A stretch of 64,000 nt of DNA from an uncultured Sphingomonas sp. (lineage in GTDB: Bacteria; Pseudomonadota; Alphaproteobacteria; Sphingomonadales; Sphingomonadaceae), in contig CAJYLT010000083.1 of assembly GCA_913775795.1 (NCBI GenBank), forward strand, positions 62,001-126,000, written 5' to 3'. The notes below the pieces were generated by a model that had not been told where the DNA came from, did not search any database, and saw nothing but the letters and a program-made list of their open reading frames with translations. The position numbers and the translations under genes are program-made. Shown here piece after piece: positions 1 through 8,299 of the stretch. Position 1 is the first letter of the stretch; the number at the start of each line of letters is the position of its first letter.

Positions 1-2
1 CG

Positions 3-200
3 CTCGAGCGCTCGAGCGCCAGCAGCGAGGCGACCGCGGGCCTCATGTGCACCGCGATCGTCGGCGGTGCGATCCTGCCGCTGGCGGTGGGATCGCTGGC
101 GGATGTCGCAGGCTATGCCGCGGCGATGCTGGTGCCGGCGGCCTGCTATGTCGCCCTTTGCGTTTTTGCCTTTGCGGCGGGACGGGTTGCCGCGCGTTGA
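3..200 (+). CDS. C-terminal end of an MFS sugar permease (FucP/GluP-like), truncated by the window edge
   Basis: The frame beginning at base 3 is open from the window edge to a TGA at 198-200 and encodes 65 residues. They include the segment MCTAIVGGAILPLAVGSLAD followed by a hydrophobic helix. Small residues around GGAILP and a G-x-LAD turn are typical of the last two helices of the fucose/glucose/galactose H+ symporter branch of the MFS. This would be an inner-membrane sugar importer. It lies just upstream of a ROK regulator and sugar kinase, which fits. The family is inferred from a short C-terminal fragment only. Confidence 0.6.
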   Translation, partial: LERSSASSEATAGLMCTAIVGGAILPLAVGSLADVAGYAAAMLVPAACYVALCVFAFAAGRVAAR

Positions 201-258
201 GCGGTTGATTGTTATCGCGGAAAGCGCATGCTCCGGGTCGGCGGGCAAAGGATGGCGA

Positions 259-1464
259 ATGGACGGACGTGAGCGATCGGCGTTGCTGGCGGGGGCCAAT
301 ATCGAACATGCCGGTCAGCACAACCAGCGCGTCGTCCTGCATGCCATCCGCGTCAACGGCACCGTCACCCGCGCCGACATCGCCGCGGTCACCGGGCTGA
401 CGCACGCGACGGTCACGAACATCACCAACCGGCTGCTCGACGACGGCCTGCTCGCCCGCGCCGGCCAGCGGCGCGGTGCGCGCGGGCAGCCGGCGATGCG
501 GCTGACGATCAATCCGGCGGGGGCCTGCTCCATCGGGGTCAATGTGGATCGCGACCACCTGACGCTGGTCGCGGTCGATTTCGGCGGCGCGGTGCGCGCG
601 CGGATCAGCCGCGACATGGCGTTCCCGATGCCCGCCGACGTGCGCGCCTTCTATCGCGAGGAAGTCGACCGGTTGCTGGCGGTCGCGGGGATCGGGCGCG
701 ATCAGGTGGCGGGCGTCGGCGTCGCGCTGCCCGACCAGATCGGCGAGGTCGAGCTGCCCGGACGTCCCGCGGGCTATGGCGAATGGGCCGATACCGACGT
801 GGCGTCGCTGTTCGCCGAGCCTCATCCGCTGCGCGTCTGGGTCGAGAACGACGCCGCCGCCGCCGCGATCGGTGAGATGCAGTTCGGTCTGGGCCAGCGA
901 TACGGCAGCTTCTTCTACCTCCTCGTCACCTATGCGCTGGGTGGCGGGCTGGTCGTCAATTCGCTCTACGATCGCGGAGCGAACGGGCGGTCGGGCGAGA
1001 TCGGCTTCCTGATGGTCGACGACGGGACGGGGCGGCAGGTGCCGCTTCAGAACCTCGTCTCGCTCGCTGGCCTCGCCCGCCGGTTCGAGGCGGCGGGGCT
1101 GGAGGGGGCGAGCGTGCGGTCCCCCGATCAGGCGAACCCGGCGATTGCGCGCGAGGTGCAGGCCTGGGTCGAGCAATCGGCACGCGCGCTGGTCCAGCCG
1201 CTGATCGCGGTCAACTGCCTGATCGATCCCGAAACGGTGCTGATCGGCGGGCGGCTGCCGGTGCCGATCGTCGACCAATTGGCGCAGCGGACCAACGCGC
1301 TCCTTCGCATCCATGGCCGCAACGCGCCTGTGCTGGCGCCGGTACAGGCAGCGGCGCAGGCGGAGGATGCGGCGGCGGTCGGCGCGGCGCTGTTGCCGTT
1401 CGAGGATCTGTTGCTTCCCGCCGATGCGGGCGCGGCAAGGCGGGCATCGCTGATCGCGGCGTGA
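259..1464 (+). CDS. ROK-family transcriptional regulator
   Basis: A 401-residue protein with an N-terminal winged-helix segment (about residues 15-80, including TRADIAAVTGLTHATVTNI) and a C-terminal ROK sugar-kinase-like domain (about 90-390). The ATG at 259 was chosen because AAAGGA lies 7 nt upstream and the protein then begins at the usual distance before the helix-turn-helix; the longer frame from 67 overlaps the permease end. ROK regulators such as NagC, Mlc and XylR repress sugar-use genes and release DNA on binding a sugar or sugar phosphate. As the first gene of a kinase-glycosidase-esterase-TonB block, it is probably the local repressor. The effector is unknown. Confidence 0.88.
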   Translation: MDGRERSALLAGANIEHAGQHNQRVVLHAIRVNGTVTRADIAAVTGLTHATVTNITNRLLDDGLLARAGQRRGARGQPAMRLTINPAGACSIGVNVDRDHLTLVAVDFGGAVRARISRDMAFPMPADVRAFYREEVDRLLAVAGIGRDQVAGVGVALPDQIGEVELPGRPAGYGEWADTDVASLFAEPHPLRVWVENDAAAAAIGEMQFGLGQRYGSFFYLLVTYALGGGLVVNSLYDRGANGRSGEIGFLMVDDGTGRQVPLQNLVSLAGLARRFEAAGLEGASVRSPDQANPAIAREVQAWVEQSARALVQPLIAVNCLIDPETVLIGGRLPVPIVDQLAQRTNALLRIHGRNAPVLAPVQAAAQAEDAAAVGAALLPFEDLLLPADAGAARRASLIAA

Positions 1465-1466
1465 CC

Positions 1467-1500
1467 CAATTACAAAATCAATTTTCACTTTTCGATTGAG
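1467..1500 (+). promoter_or_regulatory. Candidate ROK operator upstream of the sugar kinase
   Basis: An AT-rich island in GC-rich surroundings. It contains AAAAT-CA-ATTTT (inverted arms) and an overlapping TCAAT/ATTGA inverted pair 12 nt apart. Similar AAAAT/ATTTT-type sequences occur before the GH2 gene and the TonB receptor. Binding by the adjacent ROK protein is inferred. Confidence 0.35.
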
Positions 1501-1570
1501 CCTTTCCGACGCTCGGCTATGACTTGCATCCGATGCGCGGCGCAAAGCCGTGCGACGGGGAGGGGTGAGA

Positions 1571-2509
1571 ATGGCGGGATCGGTCGCGTCGCTGCGGGCG
1601 GCGACTTCGATCATGGCGGACGGCGGCACGCGGATCGCGGGCGTCGAGCTTGGCGGGACGAAATGCGTCTGCACGCTGGCGACCGAGGATGGCGCGATTC
1701 TCGACCAGGCGACGGTGCCGACGACGACCCCGGCTGTGACGCTGGGCGCGATCGAGCGGACGCTGGATGGCTGGCGGCAGGCGCCGGGGTTCGGCGCGCT
1801 CGGCATTGCGTCGTTCGGGCCGGTGCGGCTCGATCCGGCGGCGGCCGACTGGGGCTATATCACCTCGACGAGCAAGCCCGGCTGGCAGCAGACCGATGTC
1901 GGCGCGCGGCTGCGCGACCGCTACGGTGTGCCGACCGCGTTCGACACCGACGTCAACGGCGCCGCGCTGGCAGAGGCGCGGTGGGGCGCGGCGAGGGGCC
2001 TGAGCGACTTCGCCTATGTGACGCTCGGCACTGGCGTCGGCGTGGGACTGGTCGTGCATGGCCGGCCGACGCGCGGGATCGGGCATTGCGAGATCGGGCA
2101 TATGCGCGTCGCCCGACTGGCGGGCGACCACTGGCCAGGAAGCTGTCCGTTCCACGGCGATTGCGTCGAGGGCCTCGCCTCCGGCACCGCGATCGCGGCG
2201 CGGCTGGGTGACCTGCCGGTCGCCAGCGTCGGTTCGGACCATGCCGTATGGGATGGCGTGGTCGAGACGGTGGCGCAGCTTTGCCAGGCAGTGGTGCTGG
2301 CGACCGGCGCGGCCCGCATCCTGATCGGCGGCGGGGTCGCCAATGGCCAGCCGTTCCTGTTGCCGCGCATCGAGGTGCGGCTCCGGGCGATCATCGCGGG
2401 CTATGTCGAGCTGCCGCCCGAGCCGTTCGTGACCGCCCCCGCGCTGGGCGACGGGGCGGGGCCGCTGGGGCCGATCGCGATGGCGGCGGCGATGCTCGAA
2501 ACCGCTTGA
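1571..2509 (+). CDS. ROK-family sugar kinase (fructokinase/mannofructokinase-like)
   Basis: A 312-residue cytoplasmic ROK kinase that should phosphorylate a hexose (fructose or mannose by family resemblance) with ATP. It shows the N-terminal phosphate-binding GVELGGTKC, the catalytic-loop region AFDTDVNGAALAEARWG, and the zinc-site block GHCEIGH followed by CPFHGDCVEGLASG. That block marks the fructokinase branch. ATG 1571 follows GGGGAGGGG. GTG 1550 and ATG 1613 are in-frame alternatives. It lies between the ROK regulator and the secreted glycosidase, suggesting that it phosphorylates the released monosaccharide. Confidence 0.85.
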   Translation: MAGSVASLRAATSIMADGGTRIAGVELGGTKCVCTLATEDGAILDQATVPTTTPAVTLGAIERTLDGWRQAPGFGALGIASFGPVRLDPAAADWGYITSTSKPGWQQTDVGARLRDRYGVPTAFDTDVNGAALAEARWGAARGLSDFAYVTLGTGVGVGLVVHGRPTRGIGHCEIGHMRVARLAGDHWPGSCPFHGDCVEGLASGTAIAARLGDLPVASVGSDHAVWDGVVETVAQLCQAVVLATGAARILIGGGVANGQPFLLPRIEVRLRAIIAGYVELPPEPFVTAPALGDGAGPLGPIAMAAAMLETA

Positions 2510-2540
2510 TCGCTGCTGAGGCATTTCGCACAACCGTACC

Positions 2541-2569
2541 AATCATAAAAACGATCGAATAAAGGGAGG
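2541..2569 (+). promoter_or_regulatory. Candidate operator and strong ribosome binding site before the GH2 gene
   Basis: AATCATAAAAACGATCGAAT resembles the AT-rich palindromic islands before the kinase and the TonB receptor, and includes CGATCG. It is followed by AAAGGGAGG at 2561-2569, 10 nt before the ATG at 2580, which fixes the start of the glycosidase. The operator role is inferred. Confidence 0.3.
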
Positions 2570-2579
2570 CTGCTGGCCG

Positions 2580-5500
2580 ATGAGCATGTTCTCGAAGCTT
2601 CTGCTTGCCGGGGCGGCGCTGCTGCCGCTTGCCGCGACCGCGCAGCAGGTCGCGGGGCCGACCAATGTCGGGCCGTACAATGCGGCATTCCTGGAGGGCG
2701 GGATCGGCATCGACCGACCACTGGAGCGCGCCGAGGCGCTGGTCGCGTTGGGTGCGCCCTATACCATCTCGGCGTGGGTGAAGCCCGAGGCGCGCCAGCC
2801 GGGCGAGGCGGTGCTGGTGGCGCTCGGCGATCCCAAGGGGGCGTGCCGGTGCCTATCGCTCGACGACGGGCGGCTCAGCCTGCGCGACGGCGATGCCCGC
2901 GTGTCGGCGCGAACCCCGATCGCGGCGGGGCGCTGGACGCACGTCGCGGCGGTATCGGACGGATCGACCGTCACGCTCTACATCGACGGCAAGCGCGCGG
3001 GCGGCGGCCCGGCCAAGGCCGCGGCGGTGGCTCCGAAGATCGCCATCGCGCCGCCGGGCGCCCGCCACTTCGGCGGCACGCTGATCGAGGCGAAGGTGAC
3101 GCCGGGGGCGATGCCTGTGCAGGGCGTGGCGGCGCTGGTCGCCGCGCGGCCGCAATTCGATCTGGTGCAGGTCTGGCACGTCGGCGTCGGCTGGGAATGG
3201 CAGAAGCAGGCGAACACCGGCTATTGGCGCCAGCAGGACCCCTGGACGCTACCGCAGTCGAAGGTCGCCTATAGCCAGCCCGTCGCCAAGCCGGTGCCGA
3301 ACCGGCCCGCGCTCGAGCCGACGGGCGCGGGGCGGTGGCAGGTCAATGGCTGGCAACTCGCGCCCGCGCCGGAGGTGAAGGACGGCGGCGCGGCGCTGTC
3401 GCGGCCGGGCGGCTCGGTCAAGGGCTGGGTGGCAGCGACGGTGCCGGGCACGGTGCTCCAGACGCTGGTCGATCGCGGCGTCTATCCCGACCCCTATTAC
3501 GGGCTCAACAACCTTAAGATCCCCGAGAGCCTCGCGCGGCAGGATTACTGGTATCGCACGTCGTTCACCGTGCCGGCGGAAGCGGCGGGCAAGCGCACGA
3601 CGCTAGTCTTCGGCGGCATCAACTATGCCGCCGAGATGTGGGTGAACGGGCAGCGTCTGGGCGATACCACGGGCGCGTTCATCCGCGGGCAGTTCGATTT
3701 CGTGCCGGTCGCGGGCGAGAACGTGATCGCCGTCCTCGTCTCGCCGCCGCCGCATCCCGGCATCCCGCACGAACAGTCGATCGCCGCGGGCGTGGGTGAG
3801 AATGGCGGCCAGCTGGCGATCGACGGCCCGACCTTCGTCGCGACCGAGGGGTGGGATTGGATCCCCGGTATCCGTGACCGCAATACCGGGATGTGGCGCC
3901 CGGTCGAGCTGGTCGCACATGGCGACGTGCGCATCCTCGACCCGCAGATCGTCACCGACCTGCCGCTGCCGCGCACCGACAGTGCCGACGTGTATCTCAA
4001 CGTCCCCGTTCGCAACGAATCGACCGCGGCCAAAGCGGTGACCGTGCGCGCGAGGTTCGAGGGCGTGTCGGTCGAAAAGACCGCGACGATCGCCCCCGGC
4101 GACGCCGTGGTCCGCTTCACTCCCGCCGAGTTCGCGCAGCTTCGCGTGCGCAACCCGCGGCTGTGGTGGCCGAACGGCTATGGCGCCCCCGCACTCTACG
4201 GCATCGCGTTCGAGGCGGTGGTCGATGGCGCGGTGTCCGACACGCACAAGGACCGTTTCGGCATTCGCGAGGTGAGCTACGACCTGTCGCTGTTCGACCG
4301 GGCGGGCAAGTTGCGCCGGGTCAATGTGCAGACCACCGATGGCGGGCTGAAGCGCACCAAGCTGATCGACGTGACGCATGCGGCCATCAAGCAGAGCCCG
4401 ACCGGCTGGGCCGAATCGCTGACCGCCGCGGGCGAGAGCTCGCCTGCCGTCACCGCGATCGGCGACGACCTGCCCGAGCCGCACCTGACGATCCGCGTCA
4501 ACGGCGTGCGCATCGCCGCGCGCGGCGGCAACTGGGGCATGGACGACGCGATGAAGCGCGTCAGCTACGACTGGCTGAAACCCTTCTTCCGCCTTCAGAA
4601 GGAGGCGAACATGAACGTCATCCGCAACTGGATGGGCAACAACAGCGAGGAGGAGTTCTACGATCTTGCCGACGAGAACGGCATGATGGTGCTCAACGAC
4701 TTCTGGCAGTCGACGCAGAACTTCCAGGTGGAGCCGCAGGATCCCGAGCTGTTCCTGAAGAACGCGCGCGACACGATCGCGCGCTATCGCAACCACCCCT
4801 CGATCATCCTGTGGTTCGGGCGGAACGAGGGCGTGCCGTACCCTGCGCTGAACGAGGGGCTGGACGATGCCGTCTTCGACCTTGACGGGACGCGCTGGTT
4901 CACGGGCAGCTCGAACGTCGTGAACCTGCAGGGGTCGGGGCCGTACAACTACCGCCCGCCCGCCGGCTATTTCACCGACCTCGCCACCGGCTTCTCGGTC
5001 GAGACGGGGACGCCGTCGCTGTCGACGCTGGAGTCGGTACGGAGTTATGTGCCTGAGGCGGATCGCTGGCCGCTGTCCGACGTGCTTGCCTATCACGACT
5101 GGCATTTCGCCGGGAATGGCGACACCAAGACGTTCATGCAGACGCTCGGCACGATGTTCGGCCCGGCGACCAGCTTCGAGGATTTCGAGCGCAAGGCGCA
5201 GATGATGAACCTCGAGACGCACAAGGCGATGTACGAGGGGTTCCTGGGTCATCTGTGGACCAAGAACAGCGGGCGGCTCCTGTGGATGACGCATCCTGCC
5301 TGGCCATCGAATGCGTGGCAGATCTATTCATGGGATTACGACACGCACGCCGCCTATTACGGGGCGAAGAAGGCGACGCAGCCGCTGCATGTCCAGCTCA
5401 ATCTGCCGGGCAACGAGCTGGTCGTGCTCAACACGACGCAAAACGATGCGCGGGGGCTGTCGGTGCGGACGCGCGTCGTCGGGCTCGACAATCGCCAGCT

Positions 5501-5993
5501 GTTCGCGCGGGAGGACAAGCTCGACGCGCTCGCCAACCGCGCGACGCCGCTCAAGCCGGTGCCGCTGGGCCAGTTGTTCGCGGCCAATCCAATGGTGCTG
5601 GTGAAGCTCGAGTTGGTGGACGCCGGCGGCAAGGTCGTCGCCGACAATTTCTACTGGCGCGGCGCGAGCGAGGCTTCGTACCAGGCTCTCAACACGATGG
5701 GCGCGGCGACGGTCGAGGCGGTGGGGGCGGCGCCGACCACCGAGTGTGAGGACCGCGCGATCGCGGTCACGCTGACCAATCGCGGCGCGGTGCCTGCGCT
5801 CAACGCCAAGCTGACGCTGACCGACGACAAGGGCGCGCGCATCCTGCCAGCCTATTACAGCGACAATTACGTCGCGCTGCTGCCGGGCGAGAGCCGGACG
5901 ATCACCGTCCGCTATCCCGCGAGCGTGGCGGCCGCCCCGCGCCTGTCGCTGCGCGGCTGGAACGTGGTCGAGGCGGGGGTAGCGATCCGGTGA
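2580..5993 (+). CDS. Secreted glycoside hydrolase family 2 protein with N-terminal LamG-like domain
   Basis: A 1137-residue protein with a signal peptide (MSMFSKLLLAGAALLPLAATAQQ). A LamG/concanavalin-like jelly-roll (about residues 35-170) contains TISAWVKPEA and RWTHVAAVSDGSTVTLYIDG. A GH2 sugar-binding domain (about 280-440) and Ig-like domain follow, then a TIM barrel (about 640-900). In the barrel, LWFGRNEG places the expected acid/base glutamate at residue 750, next to its conserved Asn. The closest GH2 branches by pattern are exo-beta-glucosaminidase and beta-mannosidase-like enzymes; substrate cannot be fixed by eye. It probably acts in the periplasm or on the cell surface on oligosaccharides of the locus substrate. 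The next gene overlaps its stop. Confidence 0.85.
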   Translation: MSMFSKLLLAGAALLPLAATAQQVAGPTNVGPYNAAFLEGGIGIDRPLERAEALVALGAPYTISAWVKPEARQPGEAVLVALGDPKGACRCLSLDDGRLSLRDGDARVSARTPIAAGRWTHVAAVSDGSTVTLYIDGKRAGGGPAKAAAVAPKIAIAPPGARHFGGTLIEAKVTPGAMPVQGVAALVAARPQFDLVQVWHVGVGWEWQKQANTGYWRQQDPWTLPQSKVAYSQPVAKPVPNRPALEPTGAGRWQVNGWQLAPAPEVKDGGAALSRPGGSVKGWVAATVPGTVLQTLVDRGVYPDPYYGLNNLKIPESLARQDYWYRTSFTVPAEAAGKRTTLVFGGINYAAEMWVNGQRLGDTTGAFIRGQFDFVPVAGENVIAVLVSPPPHPGIPHEQSIAAGVGENGGQLAIDGPTFVATEGWDWIPGIRDRNTGMWRPVELVAHGDVRILDPQIVTDLPLPRTDSADVYLNVPVRNESTAAKAVTVRARFEGVSVEKTATIAPGDAVVRFTPAEFAQLRVRNPRLWWPNGYGAPALYGIAFEAVVDGAVSDTHKDRFGIREVSYDLSLFDRAGKLRRVNVQTTDGGLKRTKLIDVTHAAIKQSPTGWAESLTAAGESSPAVTAIGDDLPEPHLTIRVNGVRIAARGGNWGMDDAMKRVSYDWLKPFFRLQKEANMNVIRNWMGNNSEEEFYDLADENGMMVLNDFWQSTQNFQVEPQDPELFLKNARDTIARYRNHPSIILWFGRNEGVPYPALNEGLDDAVFDLDGTRWFTGSSNVVNLQGSGPYNYRPPAGYFTDLATGFSVETGTPSLSTLESVRSYVPEADRWPLSDVLAYHDWHFAGNGDTKTFMQTLGTMFGPATSFEDFERKAQMMNLETHKAMYEGFLGHLWTKNSGRLLWMTHPAWPSNAWQIYSWDYDTHAAYYGAKKATQPLHVQLNLPGNELVVLNTTQNDARGLSVRTRVVGLDNRQLFAREDKLDALANRATPLKPVPLGQLFAANPMVLVKLELVDAGGKVVADNFYWRGASEASYQALNTMGAATVEAVGAAPTTECEDRAIAVTLTNRGAVPALNAKLTLTDDKGARILPAYYSDNYVALLPGESRTITVRYPASVAAAPRLSLRGWNVVEAGVAIR

Positions 5994-7447
5994 GGCGGTT
6001 TCTCGCGCTCCTGCTCGTGCCATTGACGGTCGCGGCGGCCGATCCACCCGTCGTCGCGGTGACGGGCGGGCAGGTCGCGGGAAGCGTGGAGGCCGACCGC
6101 CTCGTCTTTCGCGGTATCCGCTATGCCGCGCCGCCGCTCGGCGACCGGCGGTGGCGTGCGCCTGCGCCGGTCGAGCCGTGGCGCGGGGTGGCGGATGCAA
6201 CCCGGCCCGCGCCCGCCTGCCTTCAGAACGATTATGGCTGGAACCGGCCGAACCATGTGTTCGCGAGCGAGGATTGCCTGACGCTGGAAGTCGCCACGCC
6301 GGCGCTCACCGGCAAGCGGCCGGTGTTCGTGTGGATCCACGGCGGCAGCAACCGCGCCGGATCGGGCGCGGGGATGGGCGGCACGCCGATGGTGGCCAAG
6401 GACATCGTCGTCGTGTCGATGCAGTACCGGCTCGGCATCTTCGGCTTCCTCGCGCATCGCGGCGCGGTCGAGGGCGGCCATGCGGGCAATTACGGGCTGA
6501 TGGACCAGATCGCGGCGCTCAAATGGGTGCAGGCGAACATCGCCCGCTTCGGCGGCGATCCCGCGCGCGTGACGATCGCGGGTGAGAGTGCGGGCGGGCA
6601 GGACGTCGGGCTGCTCGTCGCAAGCCCGGCGGCGCGGGGGCTGTTCGCAAAGGCGGTGATGCAGTCGGGGACGCCCAATTTCGGGCTGCCGCCGCGGCCG
6701 CTCGGCGAAGCGTTGCGGCTCGGGGATCAGGTCGATGCCGCGCTCGGCACCGACGGGTCGATCGGCGCGCTGCGGGCGGCATCCGCCAATGCGCTGCTGG
6801 CGGCGGACCTGAAGCTGCACGACGCGGCGCTCACCGCCGACGACTACATGTGGCTGAGGACGACGATCGACGGCGCGGTGATCCCCGCCGATCCGGTGCG
6901 GCTGATGGCCGAGGCGCCGCCGCGTCCCGCGATCGTCGGCTCCAATCGCTTCGAGCTCGACCTGCCCGGCGGGCGGCCGGCGCGCGATGCGTTCGTGGCG
7001 CTGAGCTTCGGCGCGAACGAAGAAGCGGCGCGTGCCTTTTTCGGTCTCGGCAGGCCCGATCCCGCCGCCGATCCGCGGACGGGAACGATCGACCAGCAGA
7101 TCGCGACCGACGCCACGTTCCGTTGCCCCGCGGGTCGGATGGCGATGGCAATGGCGGCCAAGGGCGCGCCGGTCTGGCGCTACGACTTCGACGTGTCGGC
7201 GGATGGCGGACGGACGGCGCATGCGGTCGATGTCGGCTATTTCTGGGGCGCCGCCAAAGCGGGCGGATTGTCGCTGCTCGACTATTGGGCGAACTTTGCG
7301 AAAAGCGGCGATCCCAATGGCGGCGGTCTGCCGGCATGGCCGCGCTTTGAGGTGGGTGCGCAGCGGCATATCGTGTTCGGAAACGGGGGCGTCACCACCG
7401 GCGCGCGCCTTCGCGAGCCCATCTGCCGGTTGACGGAGGCCCTGTGA
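5990..7447 (+). CDS. Secreted type-B carboxylesterase
   Basis: A 485-residue alpha/beta-hydrolase that starts at GTG 5990 within the GTGA overlap with the glycosidase stop. It has a short signal peptide (ending near TVAAA), the oxyanion segment WIHGGSN, and the nucleophile elbow GESAGG in VTIAGESAGGQDVGLL, typical of carboxylesterase family B. Such enzymes cleave carboxylic esters. Next to a GH2 enzyme and an SGNH hydrolase, the likely job is removing acyl groups from a decorated glycan. Translational coupling with the glycosidase supports this. Precise substrate is unknown. Confidence 0.88.
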   Translation: MRRFLALLLVPLTVAAADPPVVAVTGGQVAGSVEADRLVFRGIRYAAPPLGDRRWRAPAPVEPWRGVADATRPAPACLQNDYGWNRPNHVFASEDCLTLEVATPALTGKRPVFVWIHGGSNRAGSGAGMGGTPMVAKDIVVVSMQYRLGIFGFLAHRGAVEGGHAGNYGLMDQIAALKWVQANIARFGGDPARVTIAGESAGGQDVGLLVASPAARGLFAKAVMQSGTPNFGLPPRPLGEALRLGDQVDAALGTDGSIGALRAASANALLAADLKLHDAALTADDYMWLRTTIDGAVIPADPVRLMAEAPPRPAIVGSNRFELDLPGGRPARDAFVALSFGANEEAARAFFGLGRPDPAADPRTGTIDQQIATDATFRCPAGRMAMAMAAKGAPVWRYDFDVSADGGRTAHAVDVGYFWGAAKAGGLSLLDYWANFAKSGDPNGGGLPAWPRFEVGAQRHIVFGNGGVTTGARLREPICRLTEAL

Positions 7448-8151
7448 TGAACCGACGCCAGCTTTTCGCCGCGGGGGCGCTGCTGCCGCTGATCCCCGCC
7501 GTTGCACGCGCGGACGATGCCGCCGACCGCCGCCTGCGCGAGGATTGGGCATGGCTCGGCCGCTACGCCAAGGAGAATGCGGCGCTCAAGGCGCGGGGCG
7601 CAAAGACGGGCATCGTCTTCATGGGCGATTCGATCACGCAGGGGTGGCGCGAGAAGCGGCCGGACTTTTTCCGAGAGGGGCGCGTCGGGCGTGGGATCAG
7701 CGGACAGACGACGCCGCAGATGCTGGTGCGGATGATGGCCGACGTGATCGCGCTGAAGCCCCGCGCGGTGCACATCATGGCGGGGACCAACGACATCGCC
7801 GGCAATACCGGGCCGATGACGCGCCAGCAAAGCTTCGACAATCTCGCCGCGATGGCGACGCTGGCGCGCGCCAACGGCATCGCGGTGATCCTGGCGAACG
7901 TGCCGCCCGCCTCCTCCTTTCCGTGGCGGCCGGGGCTGGAGACGATCGGCCCGATCGCCGAGATCAATCGCTGGATCGCGGATTATGCGCGAGAGACGCG
8001 GGCGACCCATGTCGATTACGGCCCGGCGCTGAGCGACGGGCGCGGCGGCATTCCGAAGGCGCTTGCCTATGACGGGGTCCATCCGACGCCAGAGGGCTAT
8101 GCCGCGATGGAGCGGGTGCTGTTGCCGATCCTGGCCAAGCGCGGGCTTTGA
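7447..8151 (+). CDS. Secreted SGNH/GDSL-family esterase
   Basis: A 234-residue protein with a Tat-like or Sec leader (MNRRQLFAAG...ARADD). The SGNH blocks are in order: block I GDSITQGW (catalytic Ser), block II GRGISGQTT (Gly), block III GTNDIAGN (Asn), and block V DGVHPTPEGY (Asp and His). ATG 7447 shares a base with the esterase TGA and has GGAGG 7 nt upstream; GTG 7444 is an alternative. Many such enzymes in glycan loci are acetyl-esterases. Two esterases beside one GH2 enzyme suggest an acetylated substrate. Confidence 0.88.
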   Translation: MNRRQLFAAGALLPLIPAVARADDAADRRLREDWAWLGRYAKENAALKARGAKTGIVFMGDSITQGWREKRPDFFREGRVGRGISGQTTPQMLVRMMADVIALKPRAVHIMAGTNDIAGNTGPMTRQQSFDNLAAMATLARANGIAVILANVPPASSFPWRPGLETIGPIAEINRWIADYARETRATHVDYGPALSDGRGGIPKALAYDGVHPTPEGYAAMERVLLPILAKRGL

Positions 8152-8218
8152 GTCCGACTTAATCCAAAAATAATGCTTTTTGTCATCGCTTCCGCGCGCG
8201 TCTTGTGCGGGTTGGCGC

Positions 8219-8259
8219 TTGACAGGCCGACGTTTCACGTCAGATAAACAAATCGATTT
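8219..8259 (+). promoter_or_regulatory. Promoter and palindromic operator candidate of the TonB receptor gene
   Basis: TTGACA at 8219-8224 is followed after 17 nt by AGATAA, a plausible sigma-70 promoter. Just downstream lies AAATCGATTT at 8250-8259, a perfect palindrome placed near the expected start point, where a repressor would block transcription. It resembles the AT-rich island before the kinase. Control by the ROK protein is inferred. Confidence 0.45.
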
Positions 8260-8299
8260 TATTAAAGGCGCGTTAGTCGCCGAAATCCGGGAGAAGGTG

